Assembly (NCBI RefSeq): GCF_003850245.1
Contig: NZ_CP031015.1
Location: forward strand, 124,001 to 188,000
Direction of reading: 5' to 3'
Origin: Microbacterium sp. ABRD28
GTDB lineage: Bacteria > Actinomycetota > Actinomycetes > Actinomycetales > Microbacteriaceae
Length of the DNA: 64,000 nucleotides
The translations under genes were made by a program, and so were the position numbers. Positions 56,593 to 64,000 of this stretch are shown here, piece after piece. Under the pieces are notes generated by a model. The model saw nothing but the letters and a program-made list of their open reading frames with translations. It was not told the DNA's origin and made no database searches. Positions within the stretch are counted from its first letter, which is position 1, and each line of letters begins with the position of its first letter.

Positions 56593-57273
56593 TCAGGAGA
56601 AGAGCGGGGCGAGATCGACCAATGGATCGCCCGTGAGTTGCAGGAACTCACCGTTCAGCAGGACCGTCGGCGTTCCCACTCGCCCGGTCTCGGGATTCGG
56701 CGGCGTCTGCTGCGTCATCGATGACACGAACCCGCTGTACCGCTGCTCGCTCACGCACGCGTCGACACCCTCGGCGCCGACCGACCCCGCGATCTCGATC
56801 AGCTGCGCGTCCGTCAGTCCCGACGAGCCCTCCGCCGGCTGGTTCGCGTACAGCGCCTGCATGTACGACACCGCGGAATCGGGCGCCGTCTCGGCGACGC
56901 AGTACATGGCGTTGGCCGCGCGCGTGGAGTACTCGGTGCCCTGGGAGTACCGGTCGAGGATCGCGATCGGATGGATGCCCAGGGTGATGGTCCCGTCGTC
57001 GACGAGCTGCTGCATCGACTCGCCGTAGGCCTGCTCGAACTGGTTGCAGATCGGGCACATGAAGTCGATGTAGGTGTCGAGGGTCTGCTCGCCCGTCCCG
57101 ACCTCGATGGCACCGGTCTCGGCGTTGATCGAGGCCGACTGGGGTGCCGGCCCCGCGTCATCCGTCGCGTTGTTCGACCACACCACGATCGCCGCCGTCA
57201 CGACGAGCGCCAGAACCACGGCGACACTCACGAGAATCGCGAACCAGTTGACCTTGCGCGTGGCGGTTGCCAT
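56593..57273 (-). CDS. Membrane-anchored DsbA/thioredoxin-fold protein
   Basis: ATG 57273 gives 226 residues with one N-terminal helix (about 10-33) and an extracytoplasmic DsbA-like domain. The active site is DFMCPICNQFEQ (CxxC), and VGTPTVLLNGEFLQL is the cis-Pro loop. A second Cys pair in the middle (MYCVAET, DACVSEQ) may form a structural disulfide. It should oxidise or isomerise disulfides of secreted proteins. It sits between map and infA in the ribosomal cluster, an arrangement also seen in related actinobacteria. Confidence 0.9.
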   Translation of the reverse strand: MATATRKVNWFAILVSVAVVLALVVTAAIVVWSNNATDDAGPAPQSASINAETGAIEVGTGEQTLDTYIDFMCPICNQFEQAYGESMQQLVDDGTITLGIHPIAILDRYSQGTEYSTRAANAMYCVAETAPDSAVSYMQALYANQPAEGSSGLTDAQLIEIAGSVGAEGVDACVSEQRYSGFVSSMTQQTPPNPETGRVGTPTVLLNGEFLQLTGDPLVDLAPLFS

Positions 57274-57299
57274 CGGCGTCCTCCCTGAAAATCCCGGCG

Positions 57300-58145
57300 C
57301 TACCGGATCGGTGCCGGGGTGACGCCGAACGGCGCGAGCCCGGCTGCGCCGCCGTCGGGCGCGGTGAGCACCCACACACCCTCATCATGCACCGCGACGC
57401 TATGTTCCCAGTGTGAGCCGGCCGAGCCGTCGACGGTCGAGACGGTCCAGCCGTCGTCCTCGACGAACGTCGCATCCGACCCCGCGACGACCATCGGCTC
57501 GATCGCGAGGGCGAGCCCGGGCCGCACCTCGGGGCCGGGGTCGTCGACGCGGTAGTTGAACACCGACGGCGACTCGTGCATCTTCCGGCCGATGCCGTGA
57601 CCGACGTACTCGCGGAGAATCCCGTAGTCCTCGCCGTGAGCCCGGATGTAGTCCTCGATCGCCGCGCCGACGTCGGCGATGTGCCGGGCGGAGGCGAGCG
57701 CCGCGATGCCCGCCCACAGCGACCCCTCCGTTACCCGCGAGAGCTGCTCCCGCTCGGCGACGAGCTCGGGGCGCGACGGGTCGGGCAGGACGACGGTGAA
57801 CGCCGAGTCGCCGTTCCAGCCCTTGTACTCCGCGCCGGCATCGATCGAGAGGATGTCGCCGGGTTCGAGCGGGCGGTCACCGGGGATCCCGTGCACCACC
57901 TGCTCGTTCACCGACGCGCAGACGGTGTGCCGGTACCCGCGCACCATCTGGAAGTTCGATTTCGCCCCGCGCGAGACGATCAGATCGGATGCCGCGGCAT
58001 CCAGCTCCCGCGTCGTGACGCCGGGTGCGATGAGGGCCTTCACGGCGGCGAGGGCATCGGCCGTGATGAGGCCGGGTTCGACCATCGCCCGCAGCTGCGC
58101 GGGGGTCTTGTAGATCGAGCGGCGCAGTCCCACGTTCAGACTCAC
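57300..58145 (-). CDS. map: Type I methionine aminopeptidase
   Basis: The 281-residue enzyme has the pita-bread fold: MVRGYRHTVCASVNEQVVHGIPGD (substrate His), metal ligands DAGAEYKGWNGDSA, EYVGHGIGRKMHE, AIEPM and HWEHSVAV. It removes the initiator Met. GTG 58145 overlaps adk by four bases. Actinobacterial Map here lacks an N-terminal zinc finger. Confidence 0.96.
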   Translation of the reverse strand: MSLNVGLRRSIYKTPAQLRAMVEPGLITADALAAVKALIAPGVTTRELDAAASDLIVSRGAKSNFQMVRGYRHTVCASVNEQVVHGIPGDRPLEPGDILSIDAGAEYKGWNGDSAFTVVLPDPSRPELVAEREQLSRVTEGSLWAGIAALASARHIADVGAAIEDYIRAHGEDYGILREYVGHGIGRKMHESPSVFNYRVDDPGPEVRPGLALAIEPMVVAGSDATFVEDDGWTVSTVDGSAGSHWEHSVAVHDEGVWVLTAPDGGAAGLAPFGVTPAPIR

Positions 58146-58735
58146 GCGGCCGCGGGGCTCCCGAGCCCTCGGGCCCGGAGCGCGGCGAGGATGCGCTCGG
58201 TGATCTCGTCGACCGTGCCGGTGCCGTCGATCTCGTCGACGATGCCGCGCGTGGCGTACACGCCGATGATCGGCGCCGTCTCGCTCTCGTAGATCGCCAG
58301 GCGCTGCGCGATGACGGCCTCGGTGTCATCGGCGCGTCCCTGCTCGAGCGCACGCTTGCTCAGGCGGGCGATCGACTCCTCGCGGGGCACCTCGAGCACG
58401 ATGACCGCGTCGAGCTCCTCCTCGCGGCCGCCCAGGAACTCGTCGAGGTGCATGACCTGCGGAAGGTTGCGCGGATATCCGTCGAGGAGGAAGCCGCTCG
58501 CGGCATCCTCCTTTGACAGTCGATCGCGCACGACCGCGCTCGTCAGCTCGTCGGGGACGAGCTGCCCGGCGTCGATGATCTCCTTGACCTGCACACCGAG
58601 CTCGGTGCCGCCTGCGACGTTCGCGCGGAAGACGTCGCCGGTCGAGACGACCGGCACGCCGAGCGCCTCGGCGATGCGGACGCCCTGGGTGCCCTTGCCC
58701 GAGCCCTGCGGCCCGACGATGAGGAGACGAGCCAT
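58142..58735 (-). CDS. adk: Adenylate kinase (short-LID type)
   Basis: 197 residues: P-loop GPQGSGKGT (8-16), STGDVFRANV, AMP-binding LDGYPRNLPQ, and a short LID (RALEQGRADDTEAVI) instead of the long zinc lid of gram-negative Adk. It balances AMP, ADP and ATP. TGATG joins it to secY; ATGA-type overlap joins it to map. Confidence 0.97.
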   Translation of the reverse strand: MARLLIVGPQGSGKGTQGVRIAEALGVPVVSTGDVFRANVAGGTELGVQVKEIIDAGQLVPDELTSAVVRDRLSKEDAASGFLLDGYPRNLPQVMHLDEFLGGREEELDAVIVLEVPREESIARLSKRALEQGRADDTEAVIAQRLAIYESETAPIIGVYATRGIVDEIDGTGTVDEITERILAALRARGLGSPAAA

Positions 58736-60057
58736 CAGCGCAGAAGCCCTTCGTAGTGACGCTGCTGCAGCTGCGCGTCGATCTGCTTCACGGTCTCCAG
58801 ACCCACACCGACGATGATGAGGATCGAGGCGCCGCCGAACGGGAAGTTCTGGTTCGCCCCCACGAGCGCCAGCGCGAACAGCGGCAGGAGCGCGACCAGG
58901 CCCAGGTAGATCGAACCCGGCAGGGTGATGCGGGTCAGCACGTAGTCGAGGTACTCCGCCGTCGGACGTCCGGCGCGGATGCCCGGGATGAAGCCGCCGT
59001 ACTTCTTCATGTTGTCGGCGACGTCGACCGGGTTGAAGGTGATCGCGACGTAGAAGTAGGTGAAGCCGACGATCAGCAGGAAGTACAGCGCCATGTACAG
59101 CGGGTGATCGCCCGAGACGAGGTACTGCTGGATCCACGCCACCCAGCCCGGAACCTCCTGGCCCGGCTGCGGCTGGTTGAACTGCGCGATGAGCGCGGGG
59201 ATGTACAGCAGCGACGAGGCGAAGATGACCGGCACCACACCGGCCATGTTGACCTTGATCGGGATGTAGGTGTTGGTGCCGCCGTAGGTGCGCCGGCCGA
59301 CCATCCTCTTGGCGTACTGCACCGGGATCCGGCGCTGCGACTGTTCGACGAAGACCACCAGCGCGACCACGACCATGCCGACGGCGAGGACGAGGAGGAA
59401 GACCTCGAAGCCGCGCGACTGAGCGATCGCCCACATCGAGGCGGGGAACGCGGCGGCGATCGAGGTGAAGATCAGCAGAGACATGCCGTTGCCGATTCCT
59501 CGCTCGGTGACGAGCTCGGCGAACCACATGATGAGGCCGGTACCGGCGGTCATCGTGATGATCATCAGCAGCTGCGCCCACCACACGTCGTTGGTGAGCA
59601 GCTGCTCGCACTCGGGGATGCCGGTGATGCCGAAGAGCTGGCCGCTGCGCGCCACGGTCACCAGGGTGGTGGACTGCAGCAGCGCAAGCGCGATGGTCAG
59701 GTACCGGGTGTACTGCGTGAGCCTGGCCTGACCCGCCTGGCCCTCCTTGTACAGCGCCTCGAAGTGCGGGATGACCACGCGCAGCAGCTGCACGATGATG
59801 GTCGCCGTGATGTACGGCATCACACCGAGCGCGAAGATGGACAGCTGCAGCAGCGCACCGCCCGAGAACAGGTTCACGAGCGACAGCAGGCCCTCGGTCC
59901 CGGCGCTGTCGCGCAGGCAGGACTGCACGTTCGGGAAGTCCACGAACGGCGCCGGCACGTGCGCACCGAGTCGGTACAGGGCGATGATGGCGAGGGTGAA
60001 AGCGATCTTCCGCCGCAGATCCGGAGTGCGGAAGACACGCGCGATGGCGCTGAACAA
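58735..60057 (-). CDS. secY: Preprotein translocase subunit SecY
   Basis: The start is TTG 60057, with GGAGG seven bases ahead; the ATG frame upstream has no homology. The 440-residue ten-helix protein begins FSAIARVFRTPDLRRKIAFTL and has the plug and lateral-gate regions (ALYRLGAHVPAP, VIPHFEALYKEGQAG, IGNGMSLLIFTSI, RTYGGTNTYIPIKVNMAGVVPVIFASSLL in part). It forms the SecYEG channel. Following adk is overlapped. Confidence 0.97.
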   Translation of the reverse strand: MFSAIARVFRTPDLRRKIAFTLAIIALYRLGAHVPAPFVDFPNVQSCLRDSAGTEGLLSLVNLFSGGALLQLSIFALGVMPYITATIIVQLLRVVIPHFEALYKEGQAGQARLTQYTRYLTIALALLQSTTLVTVARSGQLFGITGIPECEQLLTNDVWWAQLLMIITMTAGTGLIMWFAELVTERGIGNGMSLLIFTSIAAAFPASMWAIAQSRGFEVFLLVLAVGMVVVALVVFVEQSQRRIPVQYAKRMVGRRTYGGTNTYIPIKVNMAGVVPVIFASSLLYIPALIAQFNQPQPGQEVPGWVAWIQQYLVSGDHPLYMALYFLLIVGFTYFYVAITFNPVDVADNMKKYGGFIPGIRAGRPTAEYLDYVLTRITLPGSIYLGLVALLPLFALALVGANQNFPFGGASILIIVGVGLETVKQIDAQLQQRHYEGLLR

Positions 60058-60120
60058 GAGGCTGCCTCCATTGGGGATGCCGACGACCACGCGGGCACGC
60101 CGACTCCCAGGGTAACGCGA

Positions 60121-60150
60121 GGAGGGGCCGGAGCGAACTCCGACCCCTCC
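60121..60150 (-). terminator. Hairpin between rplO and secY
   Basis: GGAGGGGCCGGAG (60121-60133) pairs with CTCCGACCCCTCC (60138-60150) with one mismatch and a GCGAAC-type closing loop. It follows the rplO stop on the minus strand and precedes secY, so it may reduce read-through between ribosomal and secretion genes. Confidence 0.55.
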
Positions 60151-60158
60151 TGCAGGCC

Positions 60159-60755
60159 TTACTGGGCGGTGCCCGCCGACTCGCCGGCGGAGACCGAGCC
60201 GCCCGCGGCGACGATCTTCTGCTCAGCGGAGCCCGACACCTTGTCGACCGAGACGTTGAGCGCGACCGAGATGTCGCCGGTGCCGAGCACCTTGACCTTC
60301 TCGTTCTTGCGCACCGCGCCCTTGGCGACCAGGTCGCCGATGGTCACGTCGCCGCCCTGCGGGTAGAGCTCGGCGAGCTTGTCGAGGTTGACCACCTGGT
60401 ACTCGACGCGGAACGGGTTCTTGAACCCGCGCAGCTTCGGCGTACGCATGTGGAGGGGCATCTGCCCACCCTCGAAGCCGACCTTGACCTGGTAGCGGGC
60501 CTTGGTTCCCTTGGTACCGCGACCGGCCGTCTTGCCCTTCGAACCCTCACCGCGACCCACGCGGGTCTTGGCGGTGTGAGCACCGGGGACCGGGCGGAGG
60601 TGGTGCACCTTGAGCACGCCCGGGCGCGAAGCCGGGGCATCCTTCTTCGGCGCGCTCTTCGCAGCGGTCTCCTTCTTGGGCGCAGTCTTGCGCGCCGTGG
60701 TCTTCTTCGGCGCGGACTCGACGGCCTCGGCCGTCTCTTCCTTCTTCTCCGCCAT
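60159..60755 (-). CDS. rplO: 50S ribosomal protein L15 with Lys/Ala-rich N-terminal extension
   Basis: The L15 core runs from about 46 ([38 protein letters not shown] in parts) to the end. The first 45 residues are K/A/T-rich ([19 protein letters not shown]), histone-like and probably disordered, and not found in E. coli L15. Total 198 residues. The ATG overlaps rpmD stop region (TGATG style). Confidence 0.95.
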   Translation of the reverse strand: MAEKKEETAEAVESAPKKTTARKTAPKKETAAKSAPKKDAPASRPGVLKVHHLRPVPGAHTAKTRVGRGEGSKGKTAGRGTKGTKARYQVKVGFEGGQMPLHMRTPKLRGFKNPFRVEYQVVNLDKLAELYPQGGDVTIGDLVAKGAVRKNEKVKVLGTGDISVALNVSVDKVSGSAEQKIVAAGGSVSAGESAGTAQ

Positions 60756-60940
60756 CAGTCGATCTCCTCAACCTTCACGAGGTGGGCGACAGTGCGCACG
60801 TACCCGCGGGTCTGGGCGTCATCGGGACGGACGACGGTGTCGCCGATCCGCTTGAGACCCAGGCTCCGGAGGGTGTCGCGCTGATTCTGCTTCTCGCTCA
60901 CCTTGGACTTGATCTGCGTCACCTTCAGACGCGCAGCCAT
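60755..60940 (-). CDS. rpmD: 50S ribosomal protein L30
   Basis: 61 residues from ATG 60940: [46 protein letters not shown], in the usual L30 length and order rpsE-rpmD-rplO. A longer frame extends through rpsE and is not used. It binds near the central protuberance. Confidence 0.97.
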   Translation of the reverse strand: MAARLKVTQIKSKVSEKQNQRDTLRSLGLKRIGDTVVRPDDAQTRGYVRTVAHLVKVEEID

Positions 60941-61626
60941 CAGGCACCTACCTTCGCTGCTGCCGCGGCCTCGGCCTCGGCGCGGACCAGACGGGCGGGA
61001 GCGACCTGGTCGAAGTCCAGTCCACGGCGCGCGGCGACGTGACGGGGCTCCTCCAGCTGCTTCAGCGCCTCGACGGTCGCGTGGACGATGTTGATCGTGT
61101 TCGACGAACCGAGCGACTTCGACAGCACGTCGTGGATACCCGCGCACTCGAGGACGGCACGCACCGGGCCGCCCGCGATCACACCGGTACCGGCGGCGGC
61201 GGGGCGCAGGAGCACCACACCGGCGGCAGCCTCACCCTGGACGGGGTGCGGGATGGTCGAGGCGACGCGGGGTACGCGGAAGAAGTTCCGCTTGGCCTCT
61301 TCGACGCCCTTCGAGATCGCCAGCGGCACCTCTCGGGCCTTGCCGTAGCCGACGCCCACGAGCCCGTTGCCGTCGCCGACGACGACGAGCGCGGTGAAGC
61401 TGAAGCGACGACCACCCTTGACGACCTTCGACACGCGGTTGATCGTCACGACGCGCTCGAGGAACTGGCTCTCGCTGCGGTCGCGCGACCCACGGTCGCG
61501 GTTCGGGTTGCGCTCACGTCCACCGCGGCGCGGCTCGCGCTCACGCTCGGCGGGAGCGGTGGCGGCCTCGGCCGGAGCCTCGGCAGCGGCCTCTGCGGTC
61601 ACGTTGTTCTCCTTGTTGTCACTCAC
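60940..61626 (-). CDS. rpsE: 30S ribosomal protein S5 with Arg-rich N-terminal extension
   Basis: GTG 61626 gives 228 residues. After an Ala/Glu and [12 protein letters not shown] tail of about 55 residues comes the S5 core: [44 protein letters not shown] in parts, and [29 protein letters not shown]. It helps decoding fidelity. Overlaps rplR by four bases. Confidence 0.97.
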   Translation of the reverse strand: MSDNKENNVTAEAAAEAPAEAATAPAEREREPRRGGRERNPNRDRGSRDRSESQFLERVVTINRVSKVVKGGRRFSFTALVVVGDGNGLVGVGYGKAREVPLAISKGVEEAKRNFFRVPRVASTIPHPVQGEAAAGVVLLRPAAAGTGVIAGGPVRAVLECAGIHDVLSKSLGSSNTINIVHATVEALKQLEEPRHVAARRGLDFDQVAPARLVRAEAEAAAAAKVGA

Positions 61627-61982
61627 AGGTTGAGCCCCCCTTCGCGGGCGCCGTCGGCGATGGCCGCGACACGACCTGCGTATCGGTTGCCGCCGCGGTC
61701 GAACACCACGTCGGAGACGCCGGCGGCCTTCGCGCGCTCAGCGACCAGCTCGCCGACCTTGCGGGCCTTGGCGGTCTTGTCACCGTCGAACCCGCGCAGG
61801 TCGGTTTCGAGCGTCGATGCGGATGCCACGGTGTGGCCCTTGCTGTCGTCGACGACCTGGACGAACACGTGGCGTGCCGAACGGGTGACGACCAGGCGGG
61901 GACGCTCGGAGGTGCCGACGACCTTCTTGCGAAGGCGGGCGTGACGGCGCGACCGCGCGTCGGACTTCGTCTTCACAGCCAT
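61623..61982 (-). CDS. rplR: 50S ribosomal protein L18
   Basis: 119 residues: [46 protein letters not shown] and [25 protein letters not shown], the 5S rRNA-binding protein. Order rplF-rplR-rpsE is standard. The three-base gap to rplF and GTGA overlap to rpsE keep it in the operon. Confidence 0.98.
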   Translation of the reverse strand: MAVKTKSDARSRRHARLRKKVVGTSERPRLVVTRSARHVFVQVVDDSKGHTVASASTLETDLRGFDGDKTAKARKVGELVAERAKAAGVSDVVFDRGGNRYAGRVAAIADGAREGGLNL

Positions 61983-61984
61983 GG

Positions 61985-62521
61985 TTACTTACCAGCCTTT
62001 CCGGCCTTGCGCCGAACGACCTCGCCGGCGTAGCGCACACCCTTGCCCTTGTACGGCTCGGGCTTGCGGATCTTGCGGATGTTCGCAGCCACCTCGCCGA
62101 CGGCCTGCTTGTCGATGCCGCTCACGGTGACCTTGTTGTTGCCCTCGACCGTGAGCGTGATGCCCGCGGGGGGCTCGACGAGCACCGGGTGCGAGAAGCC
62201 GAGCGCGAACTCGATCGAGCTGCCCTTCTGCGCGACGCGGTAGCCGGTGCCGACGACCTCGAGGCCCTTGGTGTAGCCCTGGGTGACGCCGATGATGTTG
62301 TTGTTGATGAGCGTGCGGGTCAGGCCGTGGAGCGACCGCGACTCGCGCTCGTCGTCGGGACGGGTGACGATCACCTGGTTGTCCTCGACCTTGACTTCGA
62401 TGGGACGGGCCACGGTGAGCGCGAGTTCGCCCTTGGGGCCCTTGACCGCGACGTCCTGTCCGGTCACCGTGATGGTGACGCCGGAGGGGATGTCGATCGG
62501 GAGACGTCCGATACGCGACAT
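61985..62521 (-). CDS. rplF: 50S ribosomal protein L6
   Basis: 178 residues with two L6 repeats: [33 protein letters not shown] and [29 protein letters not shown], ending [16 protein letters not shown]. It binds domain VI of 23S rRNA near the factor site. Follows rpsH directly. Confidence 0.98.
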   Translation of the reverse strand: MSRIGRLPIDIPSGVTITVTGQDVAVKGPKGELALTVARPIEVKVEDNQVIVTRPDDERESRSLHGLTRTLINNNIIGVTQGYTKGLEVVGTGYRVAQKGSSIEFALGFSHPVLVEPPAGITLTVEGNNKVTVSGIDKQAVGEVAANIRKIRKPEPYKGKGVRYAGEVVRRKAGKAGK

Positions 62522-62527
62522 GTCAGA

Positions 62528-62926
62528 TCACCACACGTAGGCGAGGACTTCCCCACCCACGCCCTTCTGCTCGGCCTGACGGTCGGTGAGAAGACCGGAG
62601 GAGGTGGACAGGATGGCAACGCCCAGACCGCCGAGGACCGTGGGGATCTCGGAGGACTTCGCGTAGACGCGCAGGCCCGGCTTCGACACGCGCTTGATGC
62701 CGGCGATGGACCGCTCGCGGTTCGGGCCGTACTTCAGCGTCAGGGTCAGCGTCTGGCCGACACGGGCGTCCTCGACGGCCCAGTCGGAGATGTAGCCCTC
62801 CTGCTTGAGGATGTCGGCGATGTGGGTCTTGAGCTTCGAGCTCGGCAGCGACACGGAGTCGTGGTGCGCCGAGTTCGCGTTGCGCAGACGGGTCAGCATG
62901 TCAGCGACCGGGTCTGTCATCGTCAT
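62528..62926 (-). CDS. rpsH: 30S ribosomal protein S8
   Basis: 132 residues: [33 protein letters not shown] and [27 protein letters not shown], the S8 signature at the end. It binds the central domain of 16S rRNA and often represses its own operon. It follows rplE without the rpsN gene seen in many bacteria. Confidence 0.98.
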   Translation of the reverse strand: MTMTDPVADMLTRLRNANSAHHDSVSLPSSKLKTHIADILKQEGYISDWAVEDARVGQTLTLTLKYGPNRERSIAGIKRVSKPGLRVYAKSSEIPTVLGGLGVAILSTSSGLLTDRQAEQKGVGGEVLAYVW

Positions 62927-62995
62927 TTCTTAGCTTCTTTCGTTCATGAGGTATCGGCAGCCGTTACACGACTGACGACCTTCCATGGTCAGGTG

Positions 62996-63586
62996 TTACT
63001 GCTGTGCGCCCTCGGCGCGGAAGGGGAAGCCGAGGTGGCGCAGGAGCGCGCGGCCCTCGTCATCCGTCTTCGCCGACGTCACGATCGTGATGTCGAACCC
63101 GCGGACGCGGTCGATCTTGTCCTGGTTGATCTCGTGGAAGACCGACTGCTCCTGCAGGCCGAAGGTGTAGTTGCCGTTGCCGTCGAACTGCGTGCCCGAC
63201 AGGCCGCGGAAGTCGCGGATGCGAGGCAGAGCCAGGTTGACCAGGCGGTCCAGGAACTCCCACGCGCGGTCGCCCCGCAGGGTGACGTGCGCGCCGATGG
63301 CCTGGCCCTCACGCAGCTTGAACTGCGCGATGGACTTGCGGGCCTTGGTCACGACCGGCTTCTGACCGGTGATCTTGGTGAGGTCGTCGACCGCACCATC
63401 GATCACCTTGCTGTCGCGAGCTGCCTCGCCGACACCGGTGTTGACCACGACCTTCACGAGGCCCGGAATCTGCATGACGTTGGCGTAGCCGAACTCGTCC
63501 TGCAGCTTCTTCTGGATCTCGGACTTGTACTTCTGCTTCAGGCGGGGCTGGATTTTGCCAGCCTCGACGGCAGTTGCGCTGCTCAT
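62996..63586 (-). CDS. rplE: 50S ribosomal protein L5
   Basis: 196 residues: [68 protein letters not shown] in parts, and [26 protein letters not shown]. It contacts 5S rRNA and P-site tRNA. Two bases separate it from rplX. Confidence 0.98.
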   Translation of the reverse strand: MSSATAVEAGKIQPRLKQKYKSEIQKKLQDEFGYANVMQIPGLVKVVVNTGVGEAARDSKVIDGAVDDLTKITGQKPVVTKARKSIAQFKLREGQAIGAHVTLRGDRAWEFLDRLVNLALPRIRDFRGLSGTQFDGNGNYTFGLQEQSVFHEINQDKIDRVRGFDITIVTSAKTDDEGRALLRHLGFPFRAEGAQQ

Positions 63587-63588
63587 AT

Positions 63589-63948
63589 TCAGAGGTCCTT
63601 GCCTGACTTCTTCGCGTAGCGCACGCGGACGGTGCGCTTCACGCCGTCCTTGACCTGCTCCTCGACGCGGTGACCGACGCGGGTCGGCTTCTTCGTCTGG
63701 GGGTCGACCAGGGAGACGTTGGAGATGTGGATCGGGGCTTCCATCGTTTCGATGCCACCCGTCTTGGTGCCGCGCTGGGACTGGCCCACGCGGTTGTGCT
63801 TGGTGACGAAGTTCACGCCTTCGACGATCACGCGGTTCTGCTCGGGAAGGACCTCGAGGACCTTGCCCTGCTTACCGCGGTCTCCGCCGCGCTCGGGCTT
63901 GGCGCCCGAGATGACCTGAACCAGGTCGCCCTTCTTGATCTTCGCCAT
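63589..63948 (-). CDS. rplX: 50S ribosomal protein L24
   Basis: 119 residues with the KOW motif: [46 protein letters not shown] in parts, and a tail [17 protein letters not shown]. An early assembly protein of the large subunit. It is close behind rplN (two bases). Confidence 0.98.
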   Translation of the reverse strand: MAKIKKGDLVQVISGAKPERGGDRGKQGKVLEVLPEQNRVIVEGVNFVTKHNRVGQSQRGTKTGGIETMEAPIHISNVSLVDPQTKKPTRVGHRVEEQVKDGVKRTVRVRYAKKSGKDL

Positions 63949-63950
63949 GA

Positions 63951-64000
63951 TCAGATGACCTCCGGGGCGAGCGAGACGATCTTCATGAACCGCTTGTCGC
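63951..64000 (-). CDS. rplN: 50S ribosomal protein L14 (partial)
   Basis: Only the last 16 codons are in the window: the frame reads [15 protein letters not shown] then stop (TGA 63951-63953), the typical L14 C-terminus. The rest continues beyond position 64000. It is upstream of rplX as in the spc operon. Confidence 0.93.
   Translation of the reverse strand, partial: DKRFMKIVSLAPEVI

Noticed and set aside
1..64000. tRNA, rRNA, CRISPR, prophage or transposase
   Set aside because: None were seen on either strand: no cloverleaf-like stems with CCA-type ends, no spaced repeats and no transposase or integrase signature in the translated frames.

Overview
The window is high-GC DNA with GTG and TTG starts, long 4-base-overlap gene chains and an actinobacterial spc/alpha ribosomal cluster (rplN ... 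secY-adk-map-infA-rpmJ-rpsM-rpsK-rpoA-rplQ-truA). Gene content (SufU/SufS, siderophore-interacting reductase, CsbD plus Asp23 cluster, VanZ, DUF4012) suggests a member of the Microbacteriaceae, most likely Microbacterium or a close relative. That assignment is inference from gene order and style; no rRNA is present. I saw no tRNA, rRNA, CRISPR array, insertion sequence or prophage.

Layout. 0-4.2 kb: end of a membrane protein gene, a SnoaL-marR-membrane protein operon with its own palindrome, a TspO-like gene and an Ig-repeat surface protein. 4.2-8.5 kb: a five-gene stress operon (BON, Hsp20, baeRF-like, phosphoribosyltransferase, erythromycin-esterase fold) behind a DosR-box-like site, closely resembling parts of the mycobacterial dormancy regulon. 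8.6-15.4 kb: ACR3/BASS transporter, SelO, and a TetR-controlled amidase plus agmatine-deiminase pair. 15.5-18.3 kb: a persulfide-type CsoR/CstR repressor with a CoA-disulfide-reductase-rhodanese and a perfect operator, next to a 5'-truncated DUF2975-HTH pair. 18.4-28.4 kb: siderophore reductase, glutamate-cysteine ligase family, SufS-SufU, an MFS exporter with a divergent MarR.

28.4-30.6 kb: transsulfuration genes (PLP synthase plus cystathionine gamma-synthase) preceded by a nine-codon reading frame with three Cys codons that overlaps a mutually exclusive hairpin, a probable cysteine attenuator. 30.7-36.3 kb: two CsbD genes and an Asp23/Gls24 envelope-stress island built around an ECF sigma factor, with genes chained by 4-base overlaps on both strands, followed by small stress-type genes. 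36.4-49.2 kb: a cell-envelope polysaccharide region: VanZ, DUF4012, GT4, a membrane-anchored GH6 glucanase, an OmpR-type response regulator, a processive-type GT2, two related lipoproteins, a degenerate-GGDEF membrane protein and a histidine kinase. CTTG direct repeats with an 11-base period lie upstream of both the GT2 and one lipoprotein, tying the regulator to them. 49.2-53.1 kb: a phosphodiesterase-fold protein, truA and an OatA-type acyltransferase. 53.1-64 kb: the minus-strand ribosomal/secretion/RNA polymerase cluster, truncated by the window end within rplN.

The two parts most likely to be new as systems are the GT2/GH6/two-component polysaccharide cluster (40.8-49.2 kb) and the DosR-like operon outside mycobacteria (4.2-8.5 kb); the Cys leader is the clearest new regulatory element.
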